This document shows positions 52,017 to 60,762 of a stretch of DNA of 64,000 nt, one piece after another. This stretch comes from Actinoplanes flavus (GTDB lineage Bacteria > Actinomycetota > Actinomycetes > Mycobacteriales > Micromonosporaceae), in NCBI RefSeq assembly GCF_017592555.1, contig NZ_JAGFNS010000006.1:1-64000 (forward strand), in the 5' to 3' direction. The position numbers were made by a program, and so were the translations under genes. The notes under the pieces were generated by a model, which searched no databases, was not told where the DNA came from, and worked only from the letters and a program-made list of their open reading frames with translations. Position 1 is the stretch's first letter; each line of letters starts with the position of its first letter.

Positions 52017-52760
52017 TCATTCGTTCTTCGGCCGCAGTGGCGCGATCCGTTGCACGAGATCGGGTCGTTCGTCCGCGATGAGATCGAGGAAGATGTCGAA
52101 CAGTCCTGGCTTCCGGAAATCCACCATGACGGGCACCGGCAGCCCGAGTTCGTGCAGCCTGGCCAGCGCATCGGCAGCCGGGACGGCGTCGTGCATGACG
52201 GGGAAGCGGTGCAGCGTCGAGCTCAGGATCTCGGCGAGGCGGGGATCCGCAGCGGAATCCCGGCCCAGGTGGCTCAGCCCGCACTGGATGAACCCGTTGC
52301 CGAGCCTGCCGCTGAAACTTTTCCGGAGCCGCTCCAGTAACTCGGCGGCCACGCTCGGCTCTATCGGGTTCGCTGCCATCCGCTCGAGGACCACTGCGGC
52401 ACAGTTCATCTGGATGTGTTCCGCCCACTCCGGCGCCTCCGCCGTCGCGATCTCGACGTATCGCTGGTAGGCCTCGATCGACGGCTCGGTCCACAGTCGC
52501 ACCATCGCGCGCAACGGTGACTGGAGTCCGCTGCCGGGCAATGCGACGAAATTGTTGAGATGCCAGGCCGACGACGACGTCGTCAACCCGTCCAGGAGGT
52601 GTTCGCCGATGTCACCGGTTGTCGTGCAGAGGAAGTTGGCGGTCCGCCGGCGAGCCTCCTCCTCGGCGAAGGTGCCGGTGCGCAGCCAGGAAGATCGGGT
52701 CGGGTCTCTCGGATGCCCGTCGAGAGTAGTCAATGAGCGAAAACCGCCAAGATTTGTCAC
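52017..52760 (-). CDS. Hypothetical protein, unknown function
   Basis: Encodes 247 residues from GTG 52760 (an open frame continues upstream but runs under the divergent gene). It is predicted helical; blocks include FAEEEARRRTANFLC, LHNFV-like hydrophobic helices, PSVAAELLERLRKSFSGRLG and LGLPVPVMVDFRKPGLFDIF. No signal, membrane helix or known motif is visible. The start is uncertain: GTG 52760 overlaps the divergent start by 28 bases, and an ATG at 52505 would give a 162-residue product. GC content is lower than in the upstream sugar operon, and the gene marks the left edge of the accessory region. Confidence 0.55.
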   Translation of the reverse strand: MTNLGGFRSLTTLDGHPRDPTRSSWLRTGTFAEEEARRRTANFLCTTTGDIGEHLLDGLTTSSSAWHLNNFVALPGSGLQSPLRAMVRLWTEPSIEAYQRYVEIATAEAPEWAEHIQMNCAAVVLERMAANPIEPSVAAELLERLRKSFSGRLGNGFIQCGLSHLGRDSAADPRLAEILSSTLHRFPVMHDAVPAADALARLHELGLPVPVMVDFRKPGLFDIFLDLIADERPDLVQRIAPLRPKNE

Positions 52761-53107
52761 CCACCGCCAAAACGGCCCCTGACCAGCAGCATCCCGCCTG
52801 GTGCGACCCGTCCCGGTGCACCGCCGAGCCGTCCACACAGGCCGACGGCTACCGATCCGGCGTCGGTGGGGAACACCGATCGGCCGATCTGCCGCTGGCG
52901 GTACGGCCCGCCGTGTGGCCGACACCGGATCGCATCGAAGCGTTCCTGACCGAAGCAATCGCCCCGTGGCGATGCGCGACCTTCCTGCGGATTATGGCGG
53001 ACGGCGAAGAGGTGGCGTCGATACCGGCCGAGTCTGCCGCGCCGATCCTCGCCGCGCTCTCTGAACTGGTCGCCAGCGCGGTTGCGGACTGGGAGGTGGA
53101 GCGATGA
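52733..53107 (+). CDS. DUF6907-like small protein of mobile-element type
   Basis: Encodes 124 residues. The motif HPAWCDPSRCTAE (about 20-32), with two Cys four residues apart, followed by GGEHRSADL, is the hallmark of DUF6907-type proteins that are common on actinobacterial integrative elements and plasmids. The pair of Cys and the His could bind zinc. The C-terminal 60 residues form a strand-helix unit ending ALSELVASAVADWEVER. It is coupled to the next gene by ATGA. Function is unknown. Confidence 0.75.
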   Translation: MSENRQDLSPTAKTAPDQQHPAWCDPSRCTAEPSTQADGYRSGVGGEHRSADLPLAVRPAVWPTPDRIEAFLTEAIAPWRCATFLRIMADGEEVASIPAESAAPILAALSELVASAVADWEVER

Positions 53108-53895
53108 GCAGCCGCTTGGACACCATGATCCGAAGCATGGCTGGGGTGGCCGTCGTAGGGCTCGCCGGCATCTCGGGAGCCATCTCCTACAGCCACATGA
53201 AGCATCTCGCCCAACTGCATGGCGAGACCGGATGGCGGGCGCACATGTTCCCGCTCTCGGTTGACGGCATCGATATCGTGGCCTCGCTCGTGCTGTTGGC
53301 CGACAAACGAGCCGGGCGCCGCTCCGGCTGGCTGCCGTGGACAGCCCTGGTCGCCGGCACCGCTGCGAGTCTCGCCGCGAACATCGCCGTCGGCGGCTCT
53401 GACTGGATCGGCCGCGCGGTGTCAGGCTGGCCCGCCTTGGCAATGCTCGTAGCGGTCAAACTTCTCTCCGGCCTACTCGACCATCCGCTACCCCACCGGG
53501 ACGAGGAAGGCGCGTCCAGGACGGTCCAGGACGAGGGGACGGGCACAGTCGACTCACCGAACATCGTCCCCGTGTCCGAACAGCCAGGGGACGACGACAG
53601 CGACAAGCTGCTCGCTATGGAGGCAACCGGTCCGACGGGCAGCCTGCCAACCCCATCGGCGATCGGGCACCCACCATCGGCAGCAACTGTTGCTGCGGAT
53701 GTCGCTGCGCTACTGCCTGCGGCCCGCTCCGCACGACGGACGCTTGTCGAGTCGGGTACGAAGCTGACCCGGGAAGCTCTGGCTAGCCAACTGCGCGCCG
53801 ACGGGTGTGCGGTTTCCAACGCCCGCGCGTCGGCACTGCTAAAAATAATCGCCGAAACACCGGTCAAACCGGAGCAGCAAGGAATCGGTCAATAG
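53104..53895 (+). CDS. DUF2637 membrane protein (SpdB-like, mobile-element marker)
   Basis: Encodes 263 residues. Four hydrophobic segments occupy about residues 12-120, with the DUF2637 pattern GISGAISYSHMKHLA, then LSVDGIDIVASLVLLAD, TALVAGTAASLAANIA and WPALAMLVAVKLLSGL. A long acidic linker leads to a helical C-terminal region (about 200-255, LLPAARSARRTLVESGTKLT) resembling a helix-turn-helix. DUF2637 proteins are found on actinomycete integrative conjugative elements and plasmids, often near conjugative FtsK/Tra genes, which are missing here. Confidence 0.85.
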   Translation: MSSRLDTMIRSMAGVAVVGLAGISGAISYSHMKHLAQLHGETGWRAHMFPLSVDGIDIVASLVLLADKRAGRRSGWLPWTALVAGTAASLAANIAVGGSDWIGRAVSGWPALAMLVAVKLLSGLLDHPLPHRDEEGASRTVQDEGTGTVDSPNIVPVSEQPGDDDSDKLLAMEATGPTGSLPTPSAIGHPPSAATVAADVAALLPAARSARRTLVESGTKLTREALASQLRADGCAVSNARASALLKIIAETPVKPEQQGIGQ

Positions 53896-54299
53896 CAGCG
53901 ATCACAAGACGCTCTTGAAGTTCAGCCAGCGAGACCACCGCGATTCATTCAACGCTTTCGGCCCGCTTCCTTTGGGACGTCGCTCTGCCCTGCTTCATTC
54001 CTCGCCGGTGACGAAGCGGGCATATCGGTGGGTAATCAAAAATCTTGAGGCAGTCGGCGGGGCCGACCGATTATTATTCCCACAGGCTGCCTTCGGTCAG
54101 CCGCCGGCGCCCACGGCAAGCGCGCGGGCCGCCATGAGAGTCAATCCGTTGAGTACCTGCCATCGAGTTTTAAGCGCTGCGACCTGCAGCACTCGGAGGT
54201 TTTGTTCTGGAACGCCAAGGGTCACACCCACCGCGATGATCTTTGAGATCAAGCCAGCCCACGCGATGATCAAAGAGCGCTGGGCCGGGGTGACAGATC
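53896..54299. other. Gap of about 400 bases, lower GC; possible small minus-strand ORF
   Basis: No convincing gene. A 134-codon plus-strand frame spans most of the gap but is Ser/Arg/Pro-rich and has no family-like content. On the minus strand a 58-codon frame from TTG 54273 to 54097 reads SLIIAWAGLISKIIAVGVTL near its start and TRWQVLNGLTLMAARALAV near its end, which could be a small membrane protein or the tail of a decayed gene. Confidence 0.35.
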
Positions 54300-54683
54300 A
54301 TGGACAATCACATCCATGACTTCCGTGTATTGCCTGGCTCACTCATTATGGACGTCGTGCCCAAACGACTCTATGTAGCCTCCGCCCTAATCTTGATCAT
54401 CGTAGCTTCCCTGGTAATGGCTCTTAGCGGGAGCCTTGACGGAGCTGCAGCATGGGCGAACATCATGGCGCTGCCAGTCGCGATTATGGGAGTGATCTTG
54501 GTGCTACGTGGGTCCGGCGGAGCTGGCCAGGGTGCAAAAATTCAAGATCCACATCAGCCGGGTGATGTTGTGCAGTCCGGCGGGACCGGCCCAGTCGTGA
54601 ACCAAATCGGCTTCGGCCAAAACCAGTACAACATTGCAGGGAACTTCATCGCCCGAGAAGGCGATGAGCATGGCGGACGATAA
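54300..54683 (+). CDS. Small two-helix membrane protein with C-terminal N/Q/G motif
   Basis: Encodes 127 residues from ATG 54300, or 111 from ATG 54348 (MDVVPKRLYV), which is as likely. Two membrane helices lie at about 26-43 and 51-69. The cytoplasmic or exposed C-terminal tail (about 70-127) is polar and contains VVNQIGFGQNQYNIAGNF (about 99-116). The same motif, differing at a few positions, opens the next protein. Paired short motifs of this composition are the mark of bacterial amyloid signalling, where effector and receptor share a prion-like sequence. The next gene overlaps its 3' end by 20 bases. I find no other family relation. Confidence 0.7.
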   Translation: MDNHIHDFRVLPGSLIMDVVPKRLYVASALILIIVASLVMALSGSLDGAAAWANIMALPVAIMGVILVLRGSGGAGQGAKIQDPHQPGDVVQSGGTGPVVNQIGFGQNQYNIAGNFIAREGDEHGGR

Positions 54684-55665
54684 CCCTGTGATCAATCAGA
54701 CTGGAGCCGGAGAGACTCAGTACAATGTCGCGGGGAATGTCGATGCCCGAAAAACGATCAATCATCACCACTACGGCACTGGCCCTGATGCGGCACAGGA
54801 TGCTGGGGAAGCGGCGGAGTCGAGTTCTGGTAGCGGGGCGGCGGTAGCCACCGGTAGCGGCGGTATAGCGCTCGCAGCTGTGGCTGCTATTGGCTATATG
54901 ATCTTCGGGCAAGGTGAACCCTTCCCGGCGACATCCGACCCTTGGCCAGCTGGCGCTGACGAGAAAGCCGTGGTCGCAGCGGCGGGTGAATGGCTTGCAA
55001 ATTGTGAAAAGTCCGACGCTGCAAGTCCGGCAAACTGTCCGCAGTCCGTTATTGAACCATTAGGCACCCCATCCAAGGTCCACTGGGAATTCTATGGAAG
55101 CCCTCTTGAATCTGCCGTGATTCGCTACAGCGAGGCGGACAGTCGCTTTGACATGTTGGGGACAATGGTGGTGTCAGGCGACTATATGGTCGCTAACCAA
55201 CCGCGACGCGCGGTGAATTTGATGACGTATTGGGCGAAGGTCAAGTGGCTGGACGGCAAACTTGATGTCGAAGAGATCAAGTCTCACTCCGCGTTAGGCG
55301 ATCCCGAGGTCGCGAAGCGAGCGCTCGACCAACCGTGGGAGCCCGTCGCGGCGAAGTTGAATGCCGCCTTCACTCGATGCGTGAGCGGCACAGCTTCAGC
55401 CATGCCCGCCGGGTGCCCTGACCGGCAGTTGCCTGAAGACGCCAAAAAAATCAAATGGGCGCTGGCGGGCGATCCGCTGCTGACCGCCCGCGCCTCATTT
55501 GACCCCAAGTTCGGAATCCTCCGGGTCAAGGGCACATATGGTATGACGATGAATTACAGATCGCTTGGCGTAGGAGAATCCGAATCTCACAACGCGAACT
55601 ACGAGGCACTGGTCGCTTCGACCGCAAACGGACCCGCCGTCCTTCAAATCAAGGAAACTGTCTAG
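54664..55665 (+). CDS. Single-pass membrane protein with N-terminal N/Q/G motif and duplicated outer domain
   Basis: Encodes 333 residues from ATG 54664 (AGAAGG before it); a start at 54634 or 54670 is possible. Residues about 5-24 read DNPVINQTGAGETQYNVAGN, matching the motif in the preceding protein. His-rich NHHHYG follows, then one membrane helix (about 65-81, GGIALAAVAAIGYMIFG). The outer part has two similar units, each with a Cys pair and a strand-rich end: LANCEKSDAASPANCPQSVI with RYSEADSRFDMLGTMVV, and FTRCVSGTASAMPAGCPDRQ with ASFDPKFGILRVKGTYG. The domain looks like an NTF2-like or small secreted fold, unrecognised. The pair probably works as a signal receiver/adaptor; this is inference. 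Confidence 0.72.
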   Translation: MSMADDNPVINQTGAGETQYNVAGNVDARKTINHHHYGTGPDAAQDAGEAAESSSGSGAAVATGSGGIALAAVAAIGYMIFGQGEPFPATSDPWPAGADEKAVVAAAGEWLANCEKSDAASPANCPQSVIEPLGTPSKVHWEFYGSPLESAVIRYSEADSRFDMLGTMVVSGDYMVANQPRRAVNLMTYWAKVKWLDGKLDVEEIKSHSALGDPEVAKRALDQPWEPVAAKLNAAFTRCVSGTASAMPAGCPDRQLPEDAKKIKWALAGDPLLTARASFDPKFGILRVKGTYGMTMNYRSLGVGESESHNANYEALVASTANGPAVLQIKETV

Positions 55666-56104
55666 GCTCGCGGCTTCCGCCGCTGTCACGAACGGCCGCT
55701 CTGGCAGTCAGGGCTCGAGAGTATCTGTCCTCGAAACGTCAATCAGAACGCGTTGAGCGAGGCGGAACAACGATTGTTCAGCTGGATGACCAGGAAAAGC
55801 CGCCGGGGCAACTCTGCCTACGACGCGGTGGCGGGTGTTGGCACCTCTACCTGCTGACCACCGAGGCAGCCGAGACGTCGACGCGACCTACTTCTACAAG
55901 GTCAGGGACGGCAAGTGACATGCCGATCCACAACCAGCCGTGCGTTATCGGTGGCATGAGATTCAGCCTTTCGGCCACCAGCCAATCCAGGCTCCAAAAC
56001 CGCACAACCCCGCCATTCGATTATGAACCCTTCAATCTTCTTGATAAGCGCGCTGGTCCGCCGCCCGCCTGCACTCGCAGCGCGGTAAGCGCAAGCGCTA
56101 TTGA
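55666..56104. other. Intergenic gap with possible gene relic
   Basis: About 440 bases between convergent genes. Short stretches look coding but in different frames: LSEAEQRLFSWMTRKS from about 55754 and VDATYFYKVRDGK ending at TGA near 55918. They suggest a decayed gene of unknown type. I see no clear terminator. Confidence 0.35.
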
Positions 56105-59100
56105 TTAATCACGATGAGTCAGGATTACCCGCGAAGCCGTCGCCTTGTCAGAGTCCGGCAACAAGGCGACCAAGGCCAGCATCATCGACATAGCAAAGGC
56201 ATGCCCCTGCCTGGCAGCCAGATTGCGGTAAACGCCGGCAGCCACGGCCTCGAACGGGTCATTAACCGGCGGCCGTTCACCGATTCCCGCCCGGACACCG
56301 CGCAGCACGGCCGGGAGTCGATCGGCATTCATCCACGGCTGCGTCATGAACCGGTTTAAGAGGGCTTTCAGGTTGGCGCTGGCGCCGCTGTTGTCTTCGG
56401 TAATGCGAACCAGTCCGATGGCGGTCGCAGACACCCATCCCTCGATCTGTTCCGGTCCGGCGGTCACGGCGTGCGTCAGCATGGCGAGCACGAAATCGAT
56501 CACCGGCTCCGGGTCGACCCAAGTCGCAGGCCGGGTTAGCGCGAAGGCCACCCCGCGTGGCGTGTGGCCGTCGATCGCCGCAGCCAGGTCGAACGTAGAC
56601 CTGTCGAATCCGAAGTCGCTGAAGTAGTTCGTAAGCAGCACCGCCTCAGCCGCTACGCGAAGCTCACGCGAGACTTGTCCACGGCTCTGCAGGTGCCGGA
56701 TCAGGTCCACCGTACCGAAGGCCTGGACGCCCATGCTGGCAGCGACCAAACGCAGACGAAGGTCGTCGCACCAGAATGGTGAGCCTTGAGCGGCCGCCAT
56801 GTCGAGCGATGACAGCCACTCGAACCTCTGGTCGGTATCGCGGAAATTCGTCAACCGCGGCCACGGCCGACGAGTCGCTTGGCGCAGTAACGAACAGACC
56901 AACATGGCCTGCTCGGCATAAGCATCAGCGACAGACTCCTCGATCGTTGTGACGGTCGGTCGATGCCCGACTGGATCCCAGCCGGTCGACATAGTCGAGC
57001 GCATGCCGAGCGACTCCTGTCCCCGGATCGCGTCGTCGTAAGCGTCGTCGGTAGCAAGGACCTGTCCGAAGGAAGAGAACAGCTGCGAACGCAGGCGTGG
57101 TTCGAGTAAGGCCAGCGTATGAGCTGCGGTGATGTCGATGACCACGGTGCTGTTTAAGGCGCCCTCGGTAGCGGCCCTGCCAGACGCCTCTGCCGCCTGA
57201 GAATGCGCGTTGACAAAGCCGGCGCCGCGCTTGAGCGATACCTCCGTGTAAGTGACGCCGTAAGTACTAGCTATGAAACCCAACGGCAAGTTGGCCAGGT
57301 CGAGTTGCTTGGTCGCTTCGCTGAGTGATTCGTAACGTGCGCGGTGGGCCGGTGCCAGCGAGCCGAGCGGGTCCTCCTCCGAGATCGTCACCTTGCGAAA
57401 CACCGTGCTGTCGGGAAATCGCTCGGTGTAGTCGAACATTGCGGCGTGCAACGCGGCGAGGTCCTCGTCGGTCGTCGACAGCCCTTGCCGTCGGAGGCCG
57501 AAGAAGATCTGAGCGATGATGACGCCCACCAGCTGCTCGTCATCTGGCCACCGTGCCATCGTGGACAGTGCCCGAGACACGAACTGGGTGCTGGTATCGA
57601 ACCGGGCAACCAGCCCGATCCATGTGAAGGCGTCGTGCCGGTCTCGGGGAGCGAACGGATCCCCGTCAGGGGTAAGGGCGTTCCATGCACCCTCTCTGTC
57701 GTTGCGGCGCACCAAGGCGTGCACCAGTGCCCAGCGCGCACTTGCGGCGTTGGGGTCGAGCGTCACCAGGCTGCGGGCCTGCTCGATCGCTAGGTCCCAC
57801 TGTCCGTCATCCACGTGAATCTCGAAGATCAACGCGCGGGTGTCGAACTGGCCAGCCCACTCCGGGCCACCCATGGTTAAGGCGCGTTCGGCTGCCCGAA
57901 TCGCTGCTCCAGGCTCGCCCGCCGCCCGCAAGTGGGTTGCTGACGCGAGCATCAAACCCGGTTCGTTCCACCGCTGCGCACTGTCATTGAGCACGTCCGC
58001 GGCCAGCTGATGCTTTCCCTCTTGCCCATATCGGTCCGCGAGCAGCATCGCGAGCGCAAGGTGTTCGGTGGCACCAGTGCGTAGGGCTTCGATTGTTCCG
58101 GCCCCGGCACCCATGGCACGGTGGATGGCCTTAATCTCGTTGACCATCCGTGGGTGCTGTTGTTCGACCTCGGACAGGTCCGGCAGATCACCTCCAGTAT
58201 GGGCTAGGCCTCGGACCGCGATGAGGAAGTCCGTGCCGGTCTCTGCCGCGGCCAGGGCGGTCTGCCACGCCGTGGCGGCGACCCTGTCGTCGGCAGTGCC
58301 GGTCAGCACCAAGGCTTCAATCTCGGCCATAAGGAAGGGGCTACCGATCTCAGCGGCTAACGTGCGGGCCTGGTCGTACTGGCCGGTCGTGGCGAGCAGT
58401 TCCGCCTTTTCCCTTCGCAGCCTGGGGTCAGCGGCCTCGTGTTGCCAGGCCTCGCCCTCAGGTGCCGCCTCGATAAGAGCCCGCGCTTGCTTCACTTTAC
58501 CGCCGAGCCGCCGCGCCTTGACCGCAACGATGATCGCTTCGACGCTGTCACCGTGCCACGATCGTCGAGCGTTACGCGCCTTGATCGCCAATGCGGCAGC
58601 CTGTTCGGCATCGGCCAGCCGGCTGACGGTCTCCCCGTATTGCGCCCGGTAAAGCAGCAGCTCAGCGACGTAAATTGCTGCTCCGCTCGCGCCCTCAATT
58701 TTGGCGGCATCGAGCGCGTACTTGATCCCCAGGTTCAGGTTGTCCGCCCGAGCATGCAGCCGCGCGAGCAGATGCAGCCGCATTGCCTCGTCAGCGTTAG
58801 ACGATGTCCGCCACTCTGACAGGAGGTCAATGGCCGGATCCCACTCCTTGCGGTGGACGAGCAACAAGGCATGGGCGAGCACATGTTCCGCGGCCGCGCC
58901 TGCTAGGAGTTCGTCGACCTCTGCGACGGCTTCCTCGGGCAGACTCATTGCCTGCCGGGCCTTCCAATAGGCCGCCGGATAGGCACCTCGCTGTACTGCC
59001 ACGGCGAACAACGTCGCGGCCGTGGGGCTTTGGCCGTAATCGGAGGCCAGTTCGCCGAGCCAGCAGATCACCTCCACTGGCGCCTCGGAGAACCAGGCCG

Positions 59101-59641
59101 GCGGCTGCTCACCCCATTGCCTAAGGACAGCGCCGCGGTCATCAGCCGTAACGACGCTTTGCACCAACTGCTCCACGACCGGCCACGAATGACGAATCGC
59201 TATGGCTCGATCGCGGCGCCACGGTTGGAGCATGTTCACCTGGTCATTGAATGCCTGAGTCGTTGACATCCGACTCAGGATGGAGCGGGTGCCGTCCTCC
59301 ACCGTCACTCGAGTGGATGACGCCTCGGCACGCATGTGTTCGAGCTGCCGGGCCTGCTCCTGCTCGCTCTCCAGGGAGTCAAGGTGCCGGGAAATCAGCC
59401 GGGCGACGGCCACGCAGGCGACGGCCACGAGGGCGAGTCCACCCATCATGAGGGTGACGTCATCGGTGAACAGATTGATCACCACAGCGGCAACGGCTTC
59501 GCTCACCGTAATGACCACAAGCGTCATCGCCCACAAGGGCACCCTTGCGCCTCGGCCACGATCCGGCTGGGCAGGGCTTCCGTCCGACGGCGAACCGTTT
59601 GCCGCATCGGGGGCGGCGGGTCGACCAAATCGCCACGACAT
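56105..59641 (-). CDS. Large membrane-anchored helical-repeat protein with PIN-nuclease-like domain
   Basis: Encodes 1178 residues. Two membrane helices (about 38-57 and 64-83) are followed by a coiled-coil segment (HLDSLESEQEQARQLEHMRA). Residues about 150-800 are mostly paired helices of TPR type (for example RLHARADNLNLGIKYALDAA, LATTGQYDQARTLAAEIGS, HLRAAGEPGAAIRAAERALT). At about 830-990 a PIN-like domain follows: first acidic strand TVVIDITAAHTLALL, later GSPFWCDDLRLRLVAASMG and FGTVDLIRHL, the spacing of acidic residues in PIN RNases. A helical C-terminal region of about 180 residues ends the protein. TPR-PIN proteins are suspected RNA-cleaving effectors or conflict-system parts. It points towards the motif-bearing pair, with a 440-base gap. 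Confidence 0.7.
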   Translation of the reverse strand: MSWRFGRPAAPDAANGSPSDGSPAQPDRGRGARVPLWAMTLVVITVSEAVAAVVINLFTDDVTLMMGGLALVAVACVAVARLISRHLDSLESEQEQARQLEHMRAEASSTRVTVEDGTRSILSRMSTTQAFNDQVNMLQPWRRDRAIAIRHSWPVVEQLVQSVVTADDRGAVLRQWGEQPPAWFSEAPVEVICWLGELASDYGQSPTAATLFAVAVQRGAYPAAYWKARQAMSLPEEAVAEVDELLAGAAAEHVLAHALLLVHRKEWDPAIDLLSEWRTSSNADEAMRLHLLARLHARADNLNLGIKYALDAAKIEGASGAAIYVAELLLYRAQYGETVSRLADAEQAAALAIKARNARRSWHGDSVEAIIVAVKARRLGGKVKQARALIEAAPEGEAWQHEAADPRLRREKAELLATTGQYDQARTLAAEIGSPFLMAEIEALVLTGTADDRVAATAWQTALAAAETGTDFLIAVRGLAHTGGDLPDLSEVEQQHPRMVNEIKAIHRAMGAGAGTIEALRTGATEHLALAMLLADRYGQEGKHQLAADVLNDSAQRWNEPGLMLASATHLRAAGEPGAAIRAAERALTMGGPEWAGQFDTRALIFEIHVDDGQWDLAIEQARSLVTLDPNAASARWALVHALVRRNDREGAWNALTPDGDPFAPRDRHDAFTWIGLVARFDTSTQFVSRALSTMARWPDDEQLVGVIIAQIFFGLRRQGLSTTDEDLAALHAAMFDYTERFPDSTVFRKVTISEEDPLGSLAPAHRARYESLSEATKQLDLANLPLGFIASTYGVTYTEVSLKRGAGFVNAHSQAAEASGRAATEGALNSTVVIDITAAHTLALLEPRLRSQLFSSFGQVLATDDAYDDAIRGQESLGMRSTMSTGWDPVGHRPTVTTIEESVADAYAEQAMLVCSLLRQATRRPWPRLTNFRDTDQRFEWLSSLDMAAAQGSPFWCDDLRLRLVAASMGVQAFGTVDLIRHLQSRGQVSRELRVAAEAVLLTNYFSDFGFDRSTFDLAAAIDGHTPRGVAFALTRPATWVDPEPVIDFVLAMLTHAVTAGPEQIEGWVSATAIGLVRITEDNSGASANLKALLNRFMTQPWMNADRLPAVLRGVRAGIGERPPVNDPFEAVAAGVYRNLAARQGHAFAMSMMLALVALLPDSDKATASRVILTHRD

Positions 59642-60015
59642 ATAGTTTGCTCGCCTTCAGTCCAGTTGCCGCCGCTAGATATGGCATCGAGCCGCGCTGC
59701 GGCACCGTACCAACTGTAGGCGACGGTGGAGAGGGCTTGGAGGCACCCAATGCAGCGGCAATTGGGGCGGACTATTCGCTTGGACGGTCATTGAAAGCTC
59801 GCATAAATGTCCGCAAACATTGAAACGACTGCCACCAAAGTCGACTAGCATGTAACACGACTGATACTCACAGCGAACATTTTCCGCTTCGGCTGGCTCG
59901 TCTGCAATCTACTCTATCGGAGAGAGCTGCGGACCATCGCTATGGCGTGATCGAGTGCACTCGACTCGGCAGATCAGGGGATCAATCAAAGCTGCCCAAA
60001 GTATGACTAGAAATC
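59642..60015. other. Intergenic region, AT-richer, probable promoter region
   Basis: About 370 bases between two minus-strand genes, notably AT-rich for this genome. It should hold the promoter of the 1178-residue protein. I see no gene, repeat or strong hairpin in it. Confidence 0.5.
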
Positions 60016-60762
60016 TTATAATCGTGCAGGTCGAGTTTCTTCTGGAGCAGAAAAGATGCCAATATCACCGAAGGCAACTACTTCGGAAAATGCATCCTGA
60101 CCACCGACAATGAATCGCGCCTCCAGCACCCATCGGAGGCGGGTACGGTCCACGTTATGCTGAATCCACAACACTCGGGCACCCATCAACGTACGTCCTT
60201 TTTGGCGCCGTTCGCTCAGCCATGACTGGAACTGGACGTGGTTCCACACCGATAGCGGGACCTGACACTCGGCTCCGTTGCGGCGTGAGCCGTTGCTGAT
60301 CATCTCCATCGCTGCTGCCGCCGCTTCGTTGAGAGTGGCGGTAACCGGTGCGCCGTTGCGGATAGCGCATTCTCGGAGATAGCCAACGTGGGCGGCGTTG
60401 GGTGGGGTACCGAGGACGACTCGGCCGCTGGATTCCCAGCGGCCGAACTCGACGTTTGTGGTCAACCCTGGCATGTTCTGCATGTTTCTGGGGACCCAGA
60501 ACAGGATGACGTCGACGATGGCGAGCCAGCGGTCTTCCCAGGTGTGGTGGTCGTACTTCAGCGGCTTGCCGTTACGCGGCTCGGGCACGAAGACGACCAG
60601 CTCGCCGGCGCTCTGCCACGCGGACTCAACGGCCTTGAGCGCTTCGGGGCGCCACGACGGAACGTCAGTGGTTCGCGGCATCGGGCCGGCGATGAACAAC
60701 GACGCGTCCCATGCTTCGGGCGGTTCCTCGTTGGCGTAGACGACGGTGACTCTGCTGCTCAC
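60016..60762 (-). CDS. Nucleoside 2-deoxyribosyltransferase-like protein
   Basis: Encodes 248 residues. The N-terminal half has SLFIAGPMPRT, SWRPEALKAVESAWQSAG, the conserved DHHTWEDRWLAIVDVILFWV and NVEFGRWESSGRVVLGTPP, matching nucleoside 2-deoxyribosyltransferase-like domains, in which Asp and Glu act on the glycosidic bond of nucleotides. The C-terminal 90 residues (VWNHVQFQSWLSERRQKGRT, ARVLWIQHNVDRTRLRW) resemble a second, NUDIX-like or sensor domain, without a clear catalytic box. The GTG start overlaps the stop of the XRE regulator. Such genes often lie next to phage or regulatory genes. Confidence 0.8.
   Translation of the reverse strand: MSSRVTVVYANEEPPEAWDASLFIAGPMPRTTDVPSWRPEALKAVESAWQSAGELVVFVPEPRNGKPLKYDHHTWEDRWLAIVDVILFWVPRNMQNMPGLTTNVEFGRWESSGRVVLGTPPNAAHVGYLRECAIRNGAPVTATLNEAAAAAMEMISNGSRRNGAECQVPLSVWNHVQFQSWLSERRQKGRTLMGARVLWIQHNVDRTRLRWVLEARFIVGGQDAFSEVVAFGDIGIFSAPEETRPARL

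Noticed and set aside
53915..54319. 134-codon plus-strand frame in the gap after the DUF2637 gene
   Set aside because: Composition is irregular (Ser/Arg/Pro-rich), there is no ribosome binding site and no family-like motif; treated as non-coding.
55920..56108. 62-codon frame near the 3' end of the TPR-PIN gene
   Set aside because: Its composition is not protein-like and it overlaps the end of a large convergent gene.
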